The notes under the pieces were generated by a model that worked only from the letters and a program-made list of their open reading frames with translations, was not told the DNA's origin and did not search any database. Of a DNA stretch of 64,000 bases, positions 8,380 to 17,790 are shown piece by piece (positions within the stretch are counted from its first letter, which is position 1; each line of letters opens with the position of its first letter). Location: assembly GCA_000403495.2 (NCBI GenBank), contig KE159799.1, positions 1,103,940 to 1,167,939 on the forward strand. The letters are read 5' to 3'. This DNA comes from Lachnospiraceae bacterium 10-1 (GTDB taxonomy: Bacteria > Bacillota > Clostridia > Lachnospirales > Lachnospiraceae). The position numbers and the translations under genes were made by a program.

Positions 8380-10482
8380 ATGATCACATTAAAGCAGCTT
8401 GAAAAAAAGCTCCAAAAAGCTGATACAAAAATAGCAGGACTTTACCTTTTTTGTAATTTTGTTTCTTTGTTACTAATCACCGCTTACTCTGTCATGATGT
8501 TCTCTCCCACCGTACTTTTAGTACTTCCAAAGGGAGGAGACAGCCGCAAACAGATGACTGCCATCTTTGTGCTGGCACTGTTTGGATGTGTGGTCTTTAC
8601 TGTTTATGCCTCCGGCCTTTTCTTCCGAAAAAAAGCAAAACAGCTGGGAACCCTTATGGCGCTTGGCGCTTCCGGCCGCAAGCTGCTTCCCGGCCTGCTT
8701 AAGGAGGTTCTCCTTTTAAGCTCCCTCTCCTCCCTTGCCGGAATTTTAGCAGGATTCCCCTTTGTTATCTTACTTTGGAATTCTTTCCGGCTTTTCCTTA
8801 CGGACAGTGCCCAGATGGAATTGAAATTTGACTTTAAATGCCTGTATCTGTCAGCAGCATTTTTTGTGATTGTAGTAGCTTTTTCCTGCGCAAATGCTTA
8901 CCGCTATTTAAAACGGACAAATATTATGGAAGTGATGCATGAAGAACATCGAAATGAACCTGTAAAGGAATTAGGCACATGGTGCGCCCCTGTAGGAATT
9001 CTGCTTATCTTAGCCGGTGCCATCCTGGGATATTTTTCACCTTACGCATATGAAAAGCTGTTCAGCGCCTTTCCCCCGGCATGGCTTAATCTGCTTTATG
9101 CCCCTGTTTTTGCCGGTCTTTATTTGATTATGCTGCACACAGTGGTGCATGGCTGGAGCTCCCGCAAAAAGCACCCATACAAAAATCTGATTGCCAGAAG
9201 CATGATGAAATTTCAGGGAAAACAGACGGTAAACAATCTGCTGGTAAGCACAGTACTCACCGCCGGAACTGCCTTTGCCATCTTTTACATTCCCATGATG
9301 AGCGTAGGACATTCCATGGAAGTCAACTCCCGCCCCTATGATTACTACTATTATTACCGGGCAGATCAACGCGTTTTTGATGAAGAAGAAATTTCTGTCC
9401 TTGCCGCAAAATATGATCTTACAATGAAAGATTTTAAAACTGCTCCTTATGTATCACTGGCTATGGATGGCATTAACATGATAGAGGATGAGGGGCAAAA
9501 TTTTCATTACGAACATATTCCATTTCTTGAGGAAGGAAAATTCTTTTCCGAGACCGCCTATGAAGCGTTTACCGGAACAGAAATTTCCATAGCTCCCGGA
9601 AAATACATGGCTGTTTCAAATACAGAGGAAACCGGAATATATTATTTGAATTCAAAAGCAGAAGTTCTCACCAATATGGTCACCGGCAGCACCCTTTCCG
9701 TAAGCTTTGCCGGATATGCCCACTACGATCTTTTGGTAGACCAAAAGGGCTGTTATGTACTTAATGATGATGATTATGAATTGATTGCCGCAGGTATCAG
9801 CCCGGAATGGGGCGGAAATGCAGTAGTTTTTAATATGGATGGAAAAGACAGCTATCTATTTGCCCAGGACTTCTTTTATACTTTCATCTCATTTTTCGGA
9901 CCGGAGTGTGAATATCCCATTTACTATGACCGGGTGGCAAAATATCAGTCACAGTTAAATGGAGAAGTCTACTGGGGAGATACCGATCGAATGACGTCTG
10001 TCAGCTACGCGGAGCCTGACACCACCGACTTTAGATATTACTGGACTTATATGCCTAAAATCCGCATTTTGGATCAGACAGATTATCTCAGGACTTTTTC
10101 CGTATTCCTTATGATGTTCCTTTTTATTTCAATTATCTGTTCCCTTGCCTCCATGATCATCAGCTACACCCGCTGCATGACCATTGCATTTAACAATCGT
10201 TATGTATTTGAAGATTTAAAACGGCTGGGTGCATCACCTGCATTTTTGAAAAAGGAAATTAAAGGACAGGCGGGACCGGTTTTTAAAATTCCAACTATTG
10301 TAGGGATGACGTCCATGTATCTGCTTTATATGCTTCTTATGTTTGCCAATGACGGAAAAATAACCAGCAGCGAAATCGGTGGAATGGCTGTATGCCTTTT
10401 CATTCTTATCCTTCTGGCAGGCATCTATTATTTGATATACCGCCAAACCATAAAGAGTATGTACCGCCAGTTAGAAGTGTAG
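8380..10482 (+). CDS. FtsX-type ABC permease, BceB-like
   Basis: Membrane partner of the preceding ATPase, 700 residues, the size of BceB-family proteins. About ten hydrophobic segments are arranged as four N-terminal ones, a middle group, then a long extracytoplasmic insertion of roughly 220 residues (about 310-560, Tyr- and acid-rich), and three at the C-terminus. FtsX features include LGTLMALGASGRKL near residue 85 and the similar FEDLKRLGASPAFLKKE near 610. An ATG ten codons upstream exists, but AAGGAGG nine bases before 8380 fixes this start. The 3' end overlaps the convergent methyltransferase by 12 bases. Confidence 0.9.
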   Translation: MITLKQLEKKLQKADTKIAGLYLFCNFVSLLLITAYSVMMFSPTVLLVLPKGGDSRKQMTAIFVLALFGCVVFTVYASGLFFRKKAKQLGTLMALGASGRKLLPGLLKEVLLLSSLSSLAGILAGFPFVILLWNSFRLFLTDSAQMELKFDFKCLYLSAAFFVIVVAFSCANAYRYLKRTNIMEVMHEEHRNEPVKELGTWCAPVGILLILAGAILGYFSPYAYEKLFSAFPPAWLNLLYAPVFAGLYLIMLHTVVHGWSSRKKHPYKNLIARSMMKFQGKQTVNNLLVSTVLTAGTAFAIFYIPMMSVGHSMEVNSRPYDYYYYYRADQRVFDEEEISVLAAKYDLTMKDFKTAPYVSLAMDGINMIEDEGQNFHYEHIPFLEEGKFFSETAYEAFTGTEISIAPGKYMAVSNTEETGIYYLNSKAEVLTNMVTGSTLSVSFAGYAHYDLLVDQKGCYVLNDDDYELIAAGISPEWGGNAVVFNMDGKDSYLFAQDFFYTFISFFGPECEYPIYYDRVAKYQSQLNGEVYWGDTDRMTSVSYAEPDTTDFRYYWTYMPKIRILDQTDYLRTFSVFLMMFLFISIICSLASMIISYTRCMTIAFNNRYVFEDLKRLGASPAFLKKEIKGQAGPVFKIPTIVGMTSMYLLYMLLMFANDGKITSSEIGGMAVCLFILILLAGIYYLIYRQTIKSMYRQLEV

Positions 10483-11745
10483 GAGGCTCTTTTCCAAAAC
10501 TAAAACATAATCTTTACTAATCTTTCCTCCCATACCTTGTCTTGGGATTCTGATATAGGGATTTTGAATGATATAACTAAAGTATTGTATCGTTCGAAAT
10601 CCCAGTCTGTTTGCAAGCTCCTCAATCACCCGCCAGCTTTCTACCACAACTTTCCTGATTGTACTGTTTCCAATTACAATGACGTATTTCCCCCCTGGGT
10701 TCATCTGACAGTACACAGCGCGCAGGTTCTCTTCCATATCCTCAAAAAACTTCTTTACAATTAATGCTCTTTTTTCATCCTGTTCCATAATCTGGTAAAA
10801 GTAATTTTTTAACAGCCCGCTTCTTTCTAATATGGCAAGGCTGCTTTTTTCCACCTTTGCATTAATTTTTTCAGTTCCTACATACCGGCTCTTTTTTTCT
10901 CTAAGCTCCTCTTCCGTCAGTGTAGCCATCCATAAATTTTCAAGGCGCATGGTTCTTCCATAATCAAAGGCATTGATATAAGGCGGTGACGTAATCGCAA
11001 GATCAATTCCAACCGGCATTTGAAAAGTAAGAGCATCTCCCTCTATCAGCCTTGTATTTCCCATCTTTTCAATGCCTGACAGCTCTGTCATCATTTGTTT
11101 GTACCGCCGGAAAACAGAGGTAAATTCCCTTGTAACAGCAGGCGGTACTTTCTTTACTTTGTTTGACACATAGGGTTTTGGTGAAGTATCATCCGCATTT
11201 GATACTCTTTTTATGATTGAAACCATACACAGCTTAAAAAAATCTCTTACATCAGCATCACAAATGTTGTCAATGTACATCTTCATTCTGCCAAGTTCTG
11301 CTATTGCATTTTCAGAAAACCAATGTTCTAAATTGGCAATCTTCGGTCGGAACTGCTCTGTCATATCCTGCTGCATTATCTCCATGATTTTGAAATATTC
11401 CTGTTCCAAAACCTCCACCTTTTGGGAATTCAAAACGGTGGTTTTCACTTTAATAATCAGTTTAGCTATATCATCAATTTCCGTTCCATAGGCATCCATC
11501 CCATAAACATTTGCTTCTAACAATGTTGTGCCGCTCCCTGAAAAGGGATCAAATATCGTCCCTTTTTTATCAGGAAGGAAGGTATTTACTCCCCACCTTG
11601 GTATTTCGGGAATAAATTTGCAGGGATATTTAAACATTCCGTGAGTATAAGAATTTGGATTTGCCTGTTTAATTAAATAAGCGGCACCGCTTATAATCTC
11701 CAATGGCAATGACTCCACTTCAATTATTTGTTCTTTATCAGGCAT
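10471..11745 (-). CDS. N4-cytosine/N6-adenine DNA methyltransferase, second of a pair
   Basis: SAM-dependent DNA methylase of 424 residues. The SAM-binding motif I is FDPFSGSGTT (residues 65-74), preceded by a motif X-like segment PCKFIPEIPRW. The catalytic motif IV TSPPY lies at 252-256, so the order is X-I then IV. The closing IIQNPYIRIPRQGMGG is conserved-looking and may bind DNA. TSPPY is used by N4-cytosine and some N6-adenine enzymes, so the target base is open. The gene overlaps the upstream methylase by 22 bases, which implies joint expression. No restriction nuclease is visible on either side. Confidence 0.85.
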   Translation of the reverse strand: MPDKEQIIEVESLPLEIISGAAYLIKQANPNSYTHGMFKYPCKFIPEIPRWGVNTFLPDKKGTIFDPFSGSGTTLLEANVYGMDAYGTEIDDIAKLIIKVKTTVLNSQKVEVLEQEYFKIMEIMQQDMTEQFRPKIANLEHWFSENAIAELGRMKMYIDNICDADVRDFFKLCMVSIIKRVSNADDTSPKPYVSNKVKKVPPAVTREFTSVFRRYKQMMTELSGIEKMGNTRLIEGDALTFQMPVGIDLAITSPPYINAFDYGRTMRLENLWMATLTEEELREKKSRYVGTEKINAKVEKSSLAILERSGLLKNYFYQIMEQDEKRALIVKKFFEDMEENLRAVYCQMNPGGKYVIVIGNSTIRKVVVESWRVIEELANRLGFRTIQYFSYIIQNPYIRIPRQGMGGKISKDYVLVLEKSLLHF

Positions 11746-13028
11746 ACCACGCTCTCCCTTAAATACTTTCCGCTTTCTTTTGTTATTTCATATTGTTGTG
11801 AACTTGTAATAATATATCTGTCAACTTCAACTTTACTAACCGTAAAGCCTATCTGACGGGCATACTCAGCTAAAATCAAGTCTGCCGCAAATACAATTCC
11901 TCCATAAGCAGAATTGCCCACCACGATACAGCAAAACCCTTTATCATTCAATACTTTATAGCATTCCTCCACAACCCTGAACATATCATCATAATATAAC
12001 TGAAGCATTTTGGGTATTTTTTTGTCCCACAGCTCTTTTTCCTGTAGTCTGGTAAGTAATTCATCAAGTGTTGCACTTTTTGACTGTACTTCCCTGCTCA
12101 GGTCCCCATTTAAATGTGAGTGCAGTGAATTCCTTCTGAGTTTCTTCAATTCCGGATATTCTGACACAAATTTTCCAAACCATAATTCTAATTTATATAT
12201 TTCTGTATAATCGAAACAGTTAGCATAGGGCGGCGAAAATATGATTCCTTCCACACTGTTTTCTTCTATGTATTCTCCCATGCCCAGGCAGGATTCATTG
12301 TAAATTACCCCATGAGTGCTTTTTTGTTTATCAATTAAATCAGCATAAATATTCTGATATTCTTCCAGAAGCATTGCTCTTGCATCTTCAACAGTAATAA
12401 TTCTGGGTTTTACATATTTTCTGATTTTTAAGCCATTCCCTGCTTTTCTGTAATTGCACAGTGGTTCCAGACAAGCCAGCCAGCCTATTTTAAGAAGGTT
12501 TCGAACCTGCTTGTCCCCGATCTTATCGTCATCAATCATTGTCCCTACAGACATGTAATATTTTTCAATTTCACTGTCAAACACCTTTGTACTGATTGAT
12601 AATTCAGGTAAACAGTAATTTTCTTTTTTATTTAATGCCTGCTGTAATATATTTTCGTAGGCGTCCTTAAACAATTCTATCGTTTTTTTAGAATAATTAT
12701 CTAATTTACATTTTGATAAAAAACAGGAAAAAGGATTTACCTCAAATCCAATACCTGAATACCCCATATCCTCTGCTGCAAGCAAAGTACTTCCGCTCCC
12801 TGAAAATGGATCTAAAATAATTCCTTCTTTTCTTTGTGCATATTCCCTGATCAAGTGTTCCACCAGCTCCACGGAATATCCTTCTTTATATCTGTACCAT
12901 CTTTGAAATGGCTTATTTAAATCATCTGAATAATTCAGCAAACTGGTATAGGTTGCATTTGGACTTTCCGGGTAAATAACCTTAAATCTACTCTCAAGCT
13001 CCAAATATCTATCATAATATAAGTCCAT
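11724..13028 (-). CDS. N4-cytosine/N6-adenine DNA methyltransferase, first of a pair
   Basis: Second DNA methylase, 434 residues, distantly similar in plan to its neighbour. It begins MDLYYDRYLELESRF, has motif I ILDPFSGSGS (residues 71-80) and motif IV SPPY (265-268) in FSPPYANCFDYTEIYKLELW. I moved the start from an upstream frame opening at 13058 to the ATG at 13028, which has GGAGG six bases before it. Two methylases in one unit usually protect the two strands of an asymmetric site, or each has its own site. The next upstream gene is an unrelated deacetylase. Confidence 0.85.
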   Translation of the reverse strand: MDLYYDRYLELESRFKVIYPESPNATYTSLLNYSDDLNKPFQRWYRYKEGYSVELVEHLIREYAQRKEGIILDPFSGSGSTLLAAEDMGYSGIGFEVNPFSCFLSKCKLDNYSKKTIELFKDAYENILQQALNKKENYCLPELSISTKVFDSEIEKYYMSVGTMIDDDKIGDKQVRNLLKIGWLACLEPLCNYRKAGNGLKIRKYVKPRIITVEDARAMLLEEYQNIYADLIDKQKSTHGVIYNESCLGMGEYIEENSVEGIIFSPPYANCFDYTEIYKLELWFGKFVSEYPELKKLRRNSLHSHLNGDLSREVQSKSATLDELLTRLQEKELWDKKIPKMLQLYYDDMFRVVEECYKVLNDKGFCCIVVGNSAYGGIVFAADLILAEYARQIGFTVSKVEVDRYIITSSQQYEITKESGKYLRESVVCLIKNK

Positions 13029-13120
13029 TTTGTATCCTCCGCCTGCTTCTCCCGGCATGTTCCACAGAAAAGAATTTTTCCAGCATACGATTGCATTGTA
13101 TCATACCCCTTCAAACTGCG

Positions 13121-13801
13121 TCAATCAAACAACAGCTCGTCTACTGTAACAAACTCATATCCTTCTGCCTTTAGCCGGTCCACAATCTCAAGAGCTGCCG
13201 TCACTGTAGTCTTATACTGGTCATGCATTAAAATAATGTCATTTTCGCCTGCCTTGGCACAAACCGTATTTACAATGCAGGAAACATCACTGCTGCACCA
13301 GTCAAGGGGATCAATGGTCCAAAGTACGGGAAACATGTTAAGCTCTTTTTCAAACTCTTTATTCCAGCTTCCATAGGGAGGACGCACATAAATAGTATCC
13401 TCTCCGGTCACTTCCTTAATTACTTCATTGGTCTTAATAATTTCTTTCTTAAAATTTTCCGCATTGCTTGAAGTAAGCTGAATATGGCTGTAAGTATGGT
13501 TTCCAATTAAATGATCATCCTCATAAATTTCACGTACGATTTCCGGATAAGCCTCTACATTTTGTCCCGTTATAAAAAAGGTTGCCTTAGCATCCCGTTC
13601 TTTCAACCCTTTTAAAAGCTGCTCCGTATAGTAAGGGTGCGGGCCGTCATCAAAAGTCAACGCAATTTTTTTACTGTCCTCATCTTTAAATGCCCTTCCT
13701 ATTGTAGGCATAAAGCTTTGCTGAAAATAACCAACCAGGCACATAATTGCCAAAAATATTATTAAAATAATACAGGATAAAATTCTTCTTTTCAAATTCA
13801 T
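13121..13801 (-). CDS. Membrane-anchored polysaccharide deacetylase (NodB domain)
   Basis: Carbohydrate esterase family 4 enzyme that removes N-acetyl groups from peptidoglycan or another glycan outside the cell. The 226-residue protein has one N-terminal membrane anchor (residues 8-25). The NodB domain follows with motif 1 TFDDGPHPYY, motif 2 GNHTYSHIQL (metal His residues), motif 3 RPPYGSWN and the later ILMHD. All catalytic and metal residues are present. It stands alone on the minus strand, 62 bases downstream of nothing obvious and followed by the methylase pair in the same direction across a short gap. PdaA/PdaB-like sporulation roles are possible but not shown. Confidence 0.9.
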   Translation of the reverse strand: MNLKRRILSCIILIIFLAIMCLVGYFQQSFMPTIGRAFKDEDSKKIALTFDDGPHPYYTEQLLKGLKERDAKATFFITGQNVEAYPEIVREIYEDDHLIGNHTYSHIQLTSSNAENFKKEIIKTNEVIKEVTGEDTIYVRPPYGSWNKEFEKELNMFPVLWTIDPLDWCSSDVSCIVNTVCAKAGENDIILMHDQYKTTVTAALEIVDRLKAEGYEFVTVDELLFD

Positions 13802-13880
13802 GTCAAGCTACTCTTTCCCGCTGCCTTATTCTATTTATATGCTTTGAAATCCGCATCATGCATGATCCTTTATTGTACAT

Positions 13881-13910
13881 AAAAAACAGCAGGGAACACT
13901 CCCTGCTGTT
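13881..13910 (-). terminator. Rho-independent terminator of the sugar operon
   Basis: On the minus strand an 11-bp perfect stem, AACAGCAGGGA with TCCCTGCTGTT around a four-base loop, is followed by TTTTTT. It lies 42 bases after the AraD/UlaF stop and closes the operon that begins near 27.8 kb. Confidence 0.9.
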
Positions 13911-13951
13911 CAATAAACTTACACCAGTCTACAACTCTGTTGAAATCAATC

Positions 13952-14647
13952 TCAGTTCTGTCCATAATATGCATATTCCCCATGCTTCCTATAATAATGC
14001 TTATCCTGTATTTCCTTAGGTGCGGACACATTTCGGGGATTAATTGCCTCACAATATGCAGCCATCTTGGCAACCTCCTCTAATACTACCGCATTGTGGA
14101 CTGCATCAGCGGCATTTTTTCCCCAGGTAAAGGGGCCATGATTTTTACAAAGTACTGCCGGTGTTGCCTCATAATTAATTCCATGCTCCTCGAACTCATC
14201 GGCAATTAAAATTCCGGTATTCCTTTCATAAGCCTCTTCAATTTCCTCTTTTGTTAAGTTGCGGACACAGGGAACTTCTCCATAAATATAGTCCGCATGG
14301 GTGGTTCCATAACAGGGAATCGACCTGCCTGCCTGAGCCCAGCTTGCGGCCCATGAAGAATGAGTATGTACAATCCCGCCTACATTTGGAAAACGTCTGT
14401 AAAGAACCGCATGGGTTGCCGTATCCGAAGAAGGATTGTATTTTCCCTCTACTTTTACTCCATTTAAGTCAACTACAACCATATCTTCCGCCTTAAGCTT
14501 CCCATACTCCATTCCACTTGGCTTTATCACAAACAGCCCGGACTTTCTATCAATACCGCTGGCATTTCCCCATGTAAAAGTAACAAGTCCAAATTTTGGA
14601 AGCTGCATATTGGCTTCATAAACTTCCTGCTTTAACTGTTCTAACAT
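13952..14647 (-). CDS. araD: L-ribulose-5-phosphate 4-epimerase (AraD/UlaF family)
   Basis: Class II aldolase-fold enzyme that converts L-ribulose 5-phosphate to D-xylulose 5-phosphate, the entry to the pentose phosphate pathway. The product is 231 residues, the exact usual length. Seen are [18 protein letters not shown], the [25 protein letters not shown] stretch with the zinc histidines, and C-terminal [17 protein letters not shown]-like residues. The ATG at 14647 has AAGGAG seven bases upstream and is preferred to the frame opening at 14698. It is the last gene of the sugar operon. In an ascorbate route the same reaction is done by UlaF; the neighbours favour that reading. Confidence 0.93.
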   Translation of the reverse strand: MLEQLKQEVYEANMQLPKFGLVTFTWGNASGIDRKSGLFVIKPSGMEYGKLKAEDMVVVDLNGVKVEGKYNPSSDTATHAVLYRRFPNVGGIVHTHSSWAASWAQAGRSIPCYGTTHADYIYGEVPCVRNLTKEEIEEAYERNTGILIADEFEEHGINYEATPAVLCKNHGPFTWGKNAADAVHNAVVLEEVAKMAAYCEAINPRNVSAPKEIQDKHYYRKHGEYAYYGQN

Positions 14648-14663
14648 ATTTCTCCTTTCCAAA

Positions 14664-15710
14664 TTACCACTCCAAAGTATACATGGCAATTTCATCATTT
14701 TCTCTGTTTGCAGATATCAGAATATCCTTTCCCTCATCCACAAAATGAAACACATTTGCCGAACCGCAATCCTCGTCAATCAGCTCCCAGCAATACCCTT
14801 TTTCTTCGTCCCACCAAAATACAATCAAATTGCGCTCAGCTTTCCGGTGCCCTACGATCAGTACCTGTTTGCCGCATAGGCTTCCTCCATAAATTGCATG
14901 AGTAAAATCTGCCGGCTTCTCATATTCGTAAACTCTTTCAAAACCTTTATCCAGCTTTTTATAAATACAAATCTTATCCCCATGAAAAGGAGATAACACT
15001 GCCAGTTCTTTTTCCCCATCCCCATCAAAATCCACCAGCACAGCATCACTTGAAGGTGTATCAAGAAGCTGATCTATTTCCCACTCTCCATTTATATCCA
15101 CTGGCGGAAAAAAACGATATACACCACAGTCAGCAGAAATCAGACAGGTATCCATATCATTTTCCACAATCCTATAATATCCATGATTTTTCAGCATATT
15201 TTCCTTAATCACCTGTATCTTTAGCTGATGTTCTCTGTCAAATATACTTAAATCTTCTGGCAGCACCGCAGCATAAACCTTCCCAGGCACAGACCAGTCA
15301 TCTTTAAACTTGTGTCCTGACTTCAGTGTACAGGCAATCAGATAATTAATTCCATTTCTTCTTACAATATCAAAACGGTGCACATGGGGAAGTTTTACAA
15401 GGGTGCGCACCTCCCATTCTCCATCTTCTTTATGGGATACAATCACAATCTCTGCGTCAGCAGAATCATTTGGAGAATAAAACTTATGAGTAGCCAGAAA
15501 CTGTCCATCACTTTCCGGCACCTGAACCATGCTCATGGTTCCTCCCGGTTCTTCCCATACAGTGTCCAAAATCCTTCCCTTCCGGTCAAACAACAGGCAT
15601 CTGTCCGTTTTTTCCGCTGCTACCAAAACACAATCTTGTCCCCGGTCATGTAATGGCGCAATTGAATAGCACTTCGTCAGCCTGGAAATTATTTTTTTTT
15701 CTACTTTCAT
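14664..15710 (-). CDS. Cytosolic FG-GAP/beta-propeller-like protein of unknown function
   Basis: A 348-residue protein without signal peptide or membrane segment. It contains repeated beta-rich units typical of a propeller, including one clear FG-GAP/EF-hand-like turn, [14 protein letters not shown] (near residue 228), and other blade-like runs such as [11 protein letters not shown] and [24 protein letters not shown] proteins are mostly secreted, so a cytosolic member inside a sugar operon is unusual. It lies between the UlaE- and UlaF-like genes with gaps under 20 bases and must be co-transcribed. A lactonase- or mutarotase-like role is possible by analogy with other six-bladed enzymes; nothing in the sequence proves it. 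Confidence 0.75.
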   Translation of the reverse strand: MKVEKKIISRLTKCYSIAPLHDRGQDCVLVAAEKTDRCLLFDRKGRILDTVWEEPGGTMSMVQVPESDGQFLATHKFYSPNDSADAEIVIVSHKEDGEWEVRTLVKLPHVHRFDIVRRNGINYLIACTLKSGHKFKDDWSVPGKVYAAVLPEDLSIFDREHQLKIQVIKENMLKNHGYYRIVENDMDTCLISADCGVYRFFPPVDINGEWEIDQLLDTPSSDAVLVDFDGDGEKELAVLSPFHGDKICIYKKLDKGFERVYEYEKPADFTHAIYGGSLCGKQVLIVGHRKAERNLIVFWWDEEKGYCWELIDEDCGSANVFHFVDEGKDILISANRENDEIAMYTLEW

Positions 15711-15729
15711 CAGCCTTATCCCTTTCCTT

Positions 15730-16575
15730 CTACTCCATCCGATCTAAAATCTTTGAAAACTTCTCACAGGCTGATGTTAAATCCTCTTGCCAGTCAGAAT
15801 TCCCCATATACCAAAATTCTGTTACAAATTTGCGCACCTGCATCTCCCACGCCTTATTTATTGCCTCTTCAAATGCCACATGCCCGGTTCCGTAAGGAAT
15901 TTCCCTGAATTTTCCCGGAACGGTTTCCTTCAGATGCATTGCAAGAAGGTGTCCTCTTCCCAATTCTAAATCCTCCAGCGTATCATTTTTATATATACAC
16001 GCAGCATTGGTAAGATTTCCAATATCAGGATAAATCTGCAGGTAACTGGAATTCACCAGTGTTACATATTTCATAGCCTTTTCCACGGTATTCATAAATT
16101 CCGTTTCCATTGTCTCAAATCCAAGAGATATGCCCACACAACCTGCAAGACGAACTGCCTCCTTTAAATTTTCCAGGAACAGCTTTTTTGTTTCTACACT
16201 TGATTCCTCATAGTAAACATCATACCCTGCCAGTTGAATGATACGGACTCCCAAATCATCTGCAAGGCGGATTGCTTTATCCATGATTTCCATTCCTCTT
16301 GCACGTATAGCCGGGTTACTGCTTCCTAATGGATATTTTCGATGTCCACTTAAACACATGGTTCGTATGGGGATTCCAATTTTATGCATGGTCAAAATCA
16401 ACTGCTGCCGCTCTTTTAGGGGCATATTCAGCCGGCTTAGCTTTTCTTCTGTCTCGTCAATGCTGATCTCCATAAAATCATAGCCTGCCGCCTTTGCTGA
16501 CAAAAGCTTTTCTTCCCATGATAGTTCTGACGGCATTGCTTTTTCATACAATCCCAGTGAATACTTTTTTTCCAC
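15730..16575 (-). CDS. ulaE: L-ribulose/L-xylulose-5-phosphate 3-epimerase (UlaE/SgbU family)
   Basis: TIM-barrel enzyme that interconverts L-xylulose 5-phosphate and L-ribulose 5-phosphate. At 281 residues it matches UlaE/SgaU. Recognisable segments are LGLYEKAMPSELSWEEKL at the N-terminus, FMEISIDE, TMCLSGHRKYPLGS, IIQLAGYDVYYE, GFETMET (catalytic Glu) and HLKETVPGKFREIPYGTGHV. It follows UlaG and precedes the propeller protein. Together with the AraD/UlaF-like gene it gives the last two steps of the L-ascorbate 6-phosphate route. Confidence 0.93.
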   Translation of the reverse strand: MEKKYSLGLYEKAMPSELSWEEKLLSAKAAGYDFMEISIDETEEKLSRLNMPLKERQQLILTMHKIGIPIRTMCLSGHRKYPLGSSNPAIRARGMEIMDKAIRLADDLGVRIIQLAGYDVYYEESSVETKKLFLENLKEAVRLAGCVGISLGFETMETEFMNTVEKAMKYVTLVNSSYLQIYPDIGNLTNAACIYKNDTLEDLELGRGHLLAMHLKETVPGKFREIPYGTGHVAFEEAINKAWEMQVRKFVTEFWYMGNSDWQEDLTSACEKFSKILDRME

Positions 16576-16625
16576 CCGGTATCCTCCTTTTCTGGATTTT
16601 CATCCTTAAGCCATCCACTCCACAT

Positions 16626-17729
16626 CTACAGGCAGGAACGGAAAGGAATATTCTGCAACGCTTCAAAACAGTCCTCAAATCCTCTCCTGTGATGATATTC
16701 TCTTTTATCCTTCTCGGCTGGATAAACATACTTTCCTCCCACCTCCCAGAAAAAGGGATGGAAGCCATACCCCAGCCTGTCCTTTTTCATTTCATAAAGA
16801 ACACGAATCTCATTTACATCTGCCATAAAATTCGTCCAAACGTCATAGTGGATGGGAATAACTACCTTACACCCTAAAGCTTCCGCCATACGGAGAATAT
16901 CACAGGAAGTCATTTTATCCGTTATGCCCACCGGATTTTCTCCATAAGAGCCAAATGCCACATCAATATCGTAATCCTTTCCATGTTTGGCAAAGTAAAT
17001 GGAATAATGGGAATCTCCACTATGATAGATATTCCCTCCCGGCGTCCTGATCAGATAATTAACTGCCTTTTCATCCATATCTACAGGGCAGATGCCTGTC
17101 AATTCTGCTCTGTCCTCCCCCTGGGAATCTGTTGTAACAAGACAGGTTCGGTCAAAAGAGTCCAAAGCAACAATCTCCAGATCCTTAATTTTAATGGAAT
17201 CCCCTGGTTTCACAATTATACAGCGCTCCTCCGGAACCCCCCATTTTTTCCACAACTCCACAGATTTCTTTGGTCCGATAAAGGGAACTGGAATTTTCCG
17301 GCCGGCTTCATCCGTAGTAGTCATGCCGCTTTGAATCACATGTGCAGCATATTCCACACTCATATGATCCTGATGATAATGAGTGGCAAGCACCGCATCC
17401 ACCTGCTTTACCGCAAAAGGATCAAGTACAAAAGGAACTGCCCGCAGATTAGGCTGCATCTTTCTTCCTCCACACATATTGGCCATCTGGTGCCCGGGCT
17501 TCATCTTTCCGTCTCCATGTGTTCTTTTCCCATTTCCATTCCAAAAATCAATGGTAATGTTACATTCTTCCGGGGTTTTAATCCATAGTCCCGTACATCC
17601 AAGCCACCACATTGCCACATTGCCTGCTGGTACCTTTTCCTGTTCGATTTCTTCATTCAGCCACGTTCCCCATTCCGGAAACGTATTCATAATCCAATCC
17701 TCTCTCGTAATTTCTTCCACTCTCGACAT
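16626..17729 (-). CDS. ulaG: L-ascorbate-6-phosphate lactonase (UlaG family)
   Basis: Metallo-beta-lactamase-fold hydrolase that opens the lactone of L-ascorbate 6-phosphate in the known pathway. It is 367 residues from the ATG at 17729 (AGGAG six bases upstream). It has the UlaG N-terminus [12 protein letters not shown], the [14 protein letters not shown] segment, the metal motif THYHQDHMS, and later YHSGDSHYS and [13 protein letters not shown]. Gene order with the 3-epimerase and 4-epimerase copies the ula operon, but the PTS genes ulaABC and the decarboxylase ulaD are absent here. The substrate may therefore be another sugar-acid lactone phosphate. Confidence 0.92.
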   Translation of the reverse strand: MSRVEEITREDWIMNTFPEWGTWLNEEIEQEKVPAGNVAMWWLGCTGLWIKTPEECNITIDFWNGNGKRTHGDGKMKPGHQMANMCGGRKMQPNLRAVPFVLDPFAVKQVDAVLATHYHQDHMSVEYAAHVIQSGMTTTDEAGRKIPVPFIGPKKSVELWKKWGVPEERCIIVKPGDSIKIKDLEIVALDSFDRTCLVTTDSQGEDRAELTGICPVDMDEKAVNYLIRTPGGNIYHSGDSHYSIYFAKHGKDYDIDVAFGSYGENPVGITDKMTSCDILRMAEALGCKVVIPIHYDVWTNFMADVNEIRVLYEMKKDRLGYGFHPFFWEVGGKYVYPAEKDKREYHHRRGFEDCFEALQNIPFRSCL

Positions 17730-17790
17730 AACTACTCCTTTCAAATTTTGAGGTTTTCAGGTAATTGTGAAAATAAAGTGATGGGAATAT

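Noticed and set aside
10471-13028. Complete restriction-modification system
   Set aside because: Both genes are methyltransferases and the neighbours are an ABC permease and a deacetylase; no nuclease gene was found.
16983-17588. 201-codon plus-strand frame
   Set aside because: Antisense to ulaG, composition of a shadow frame (His, Ile, Cys rich), no ribosome site.
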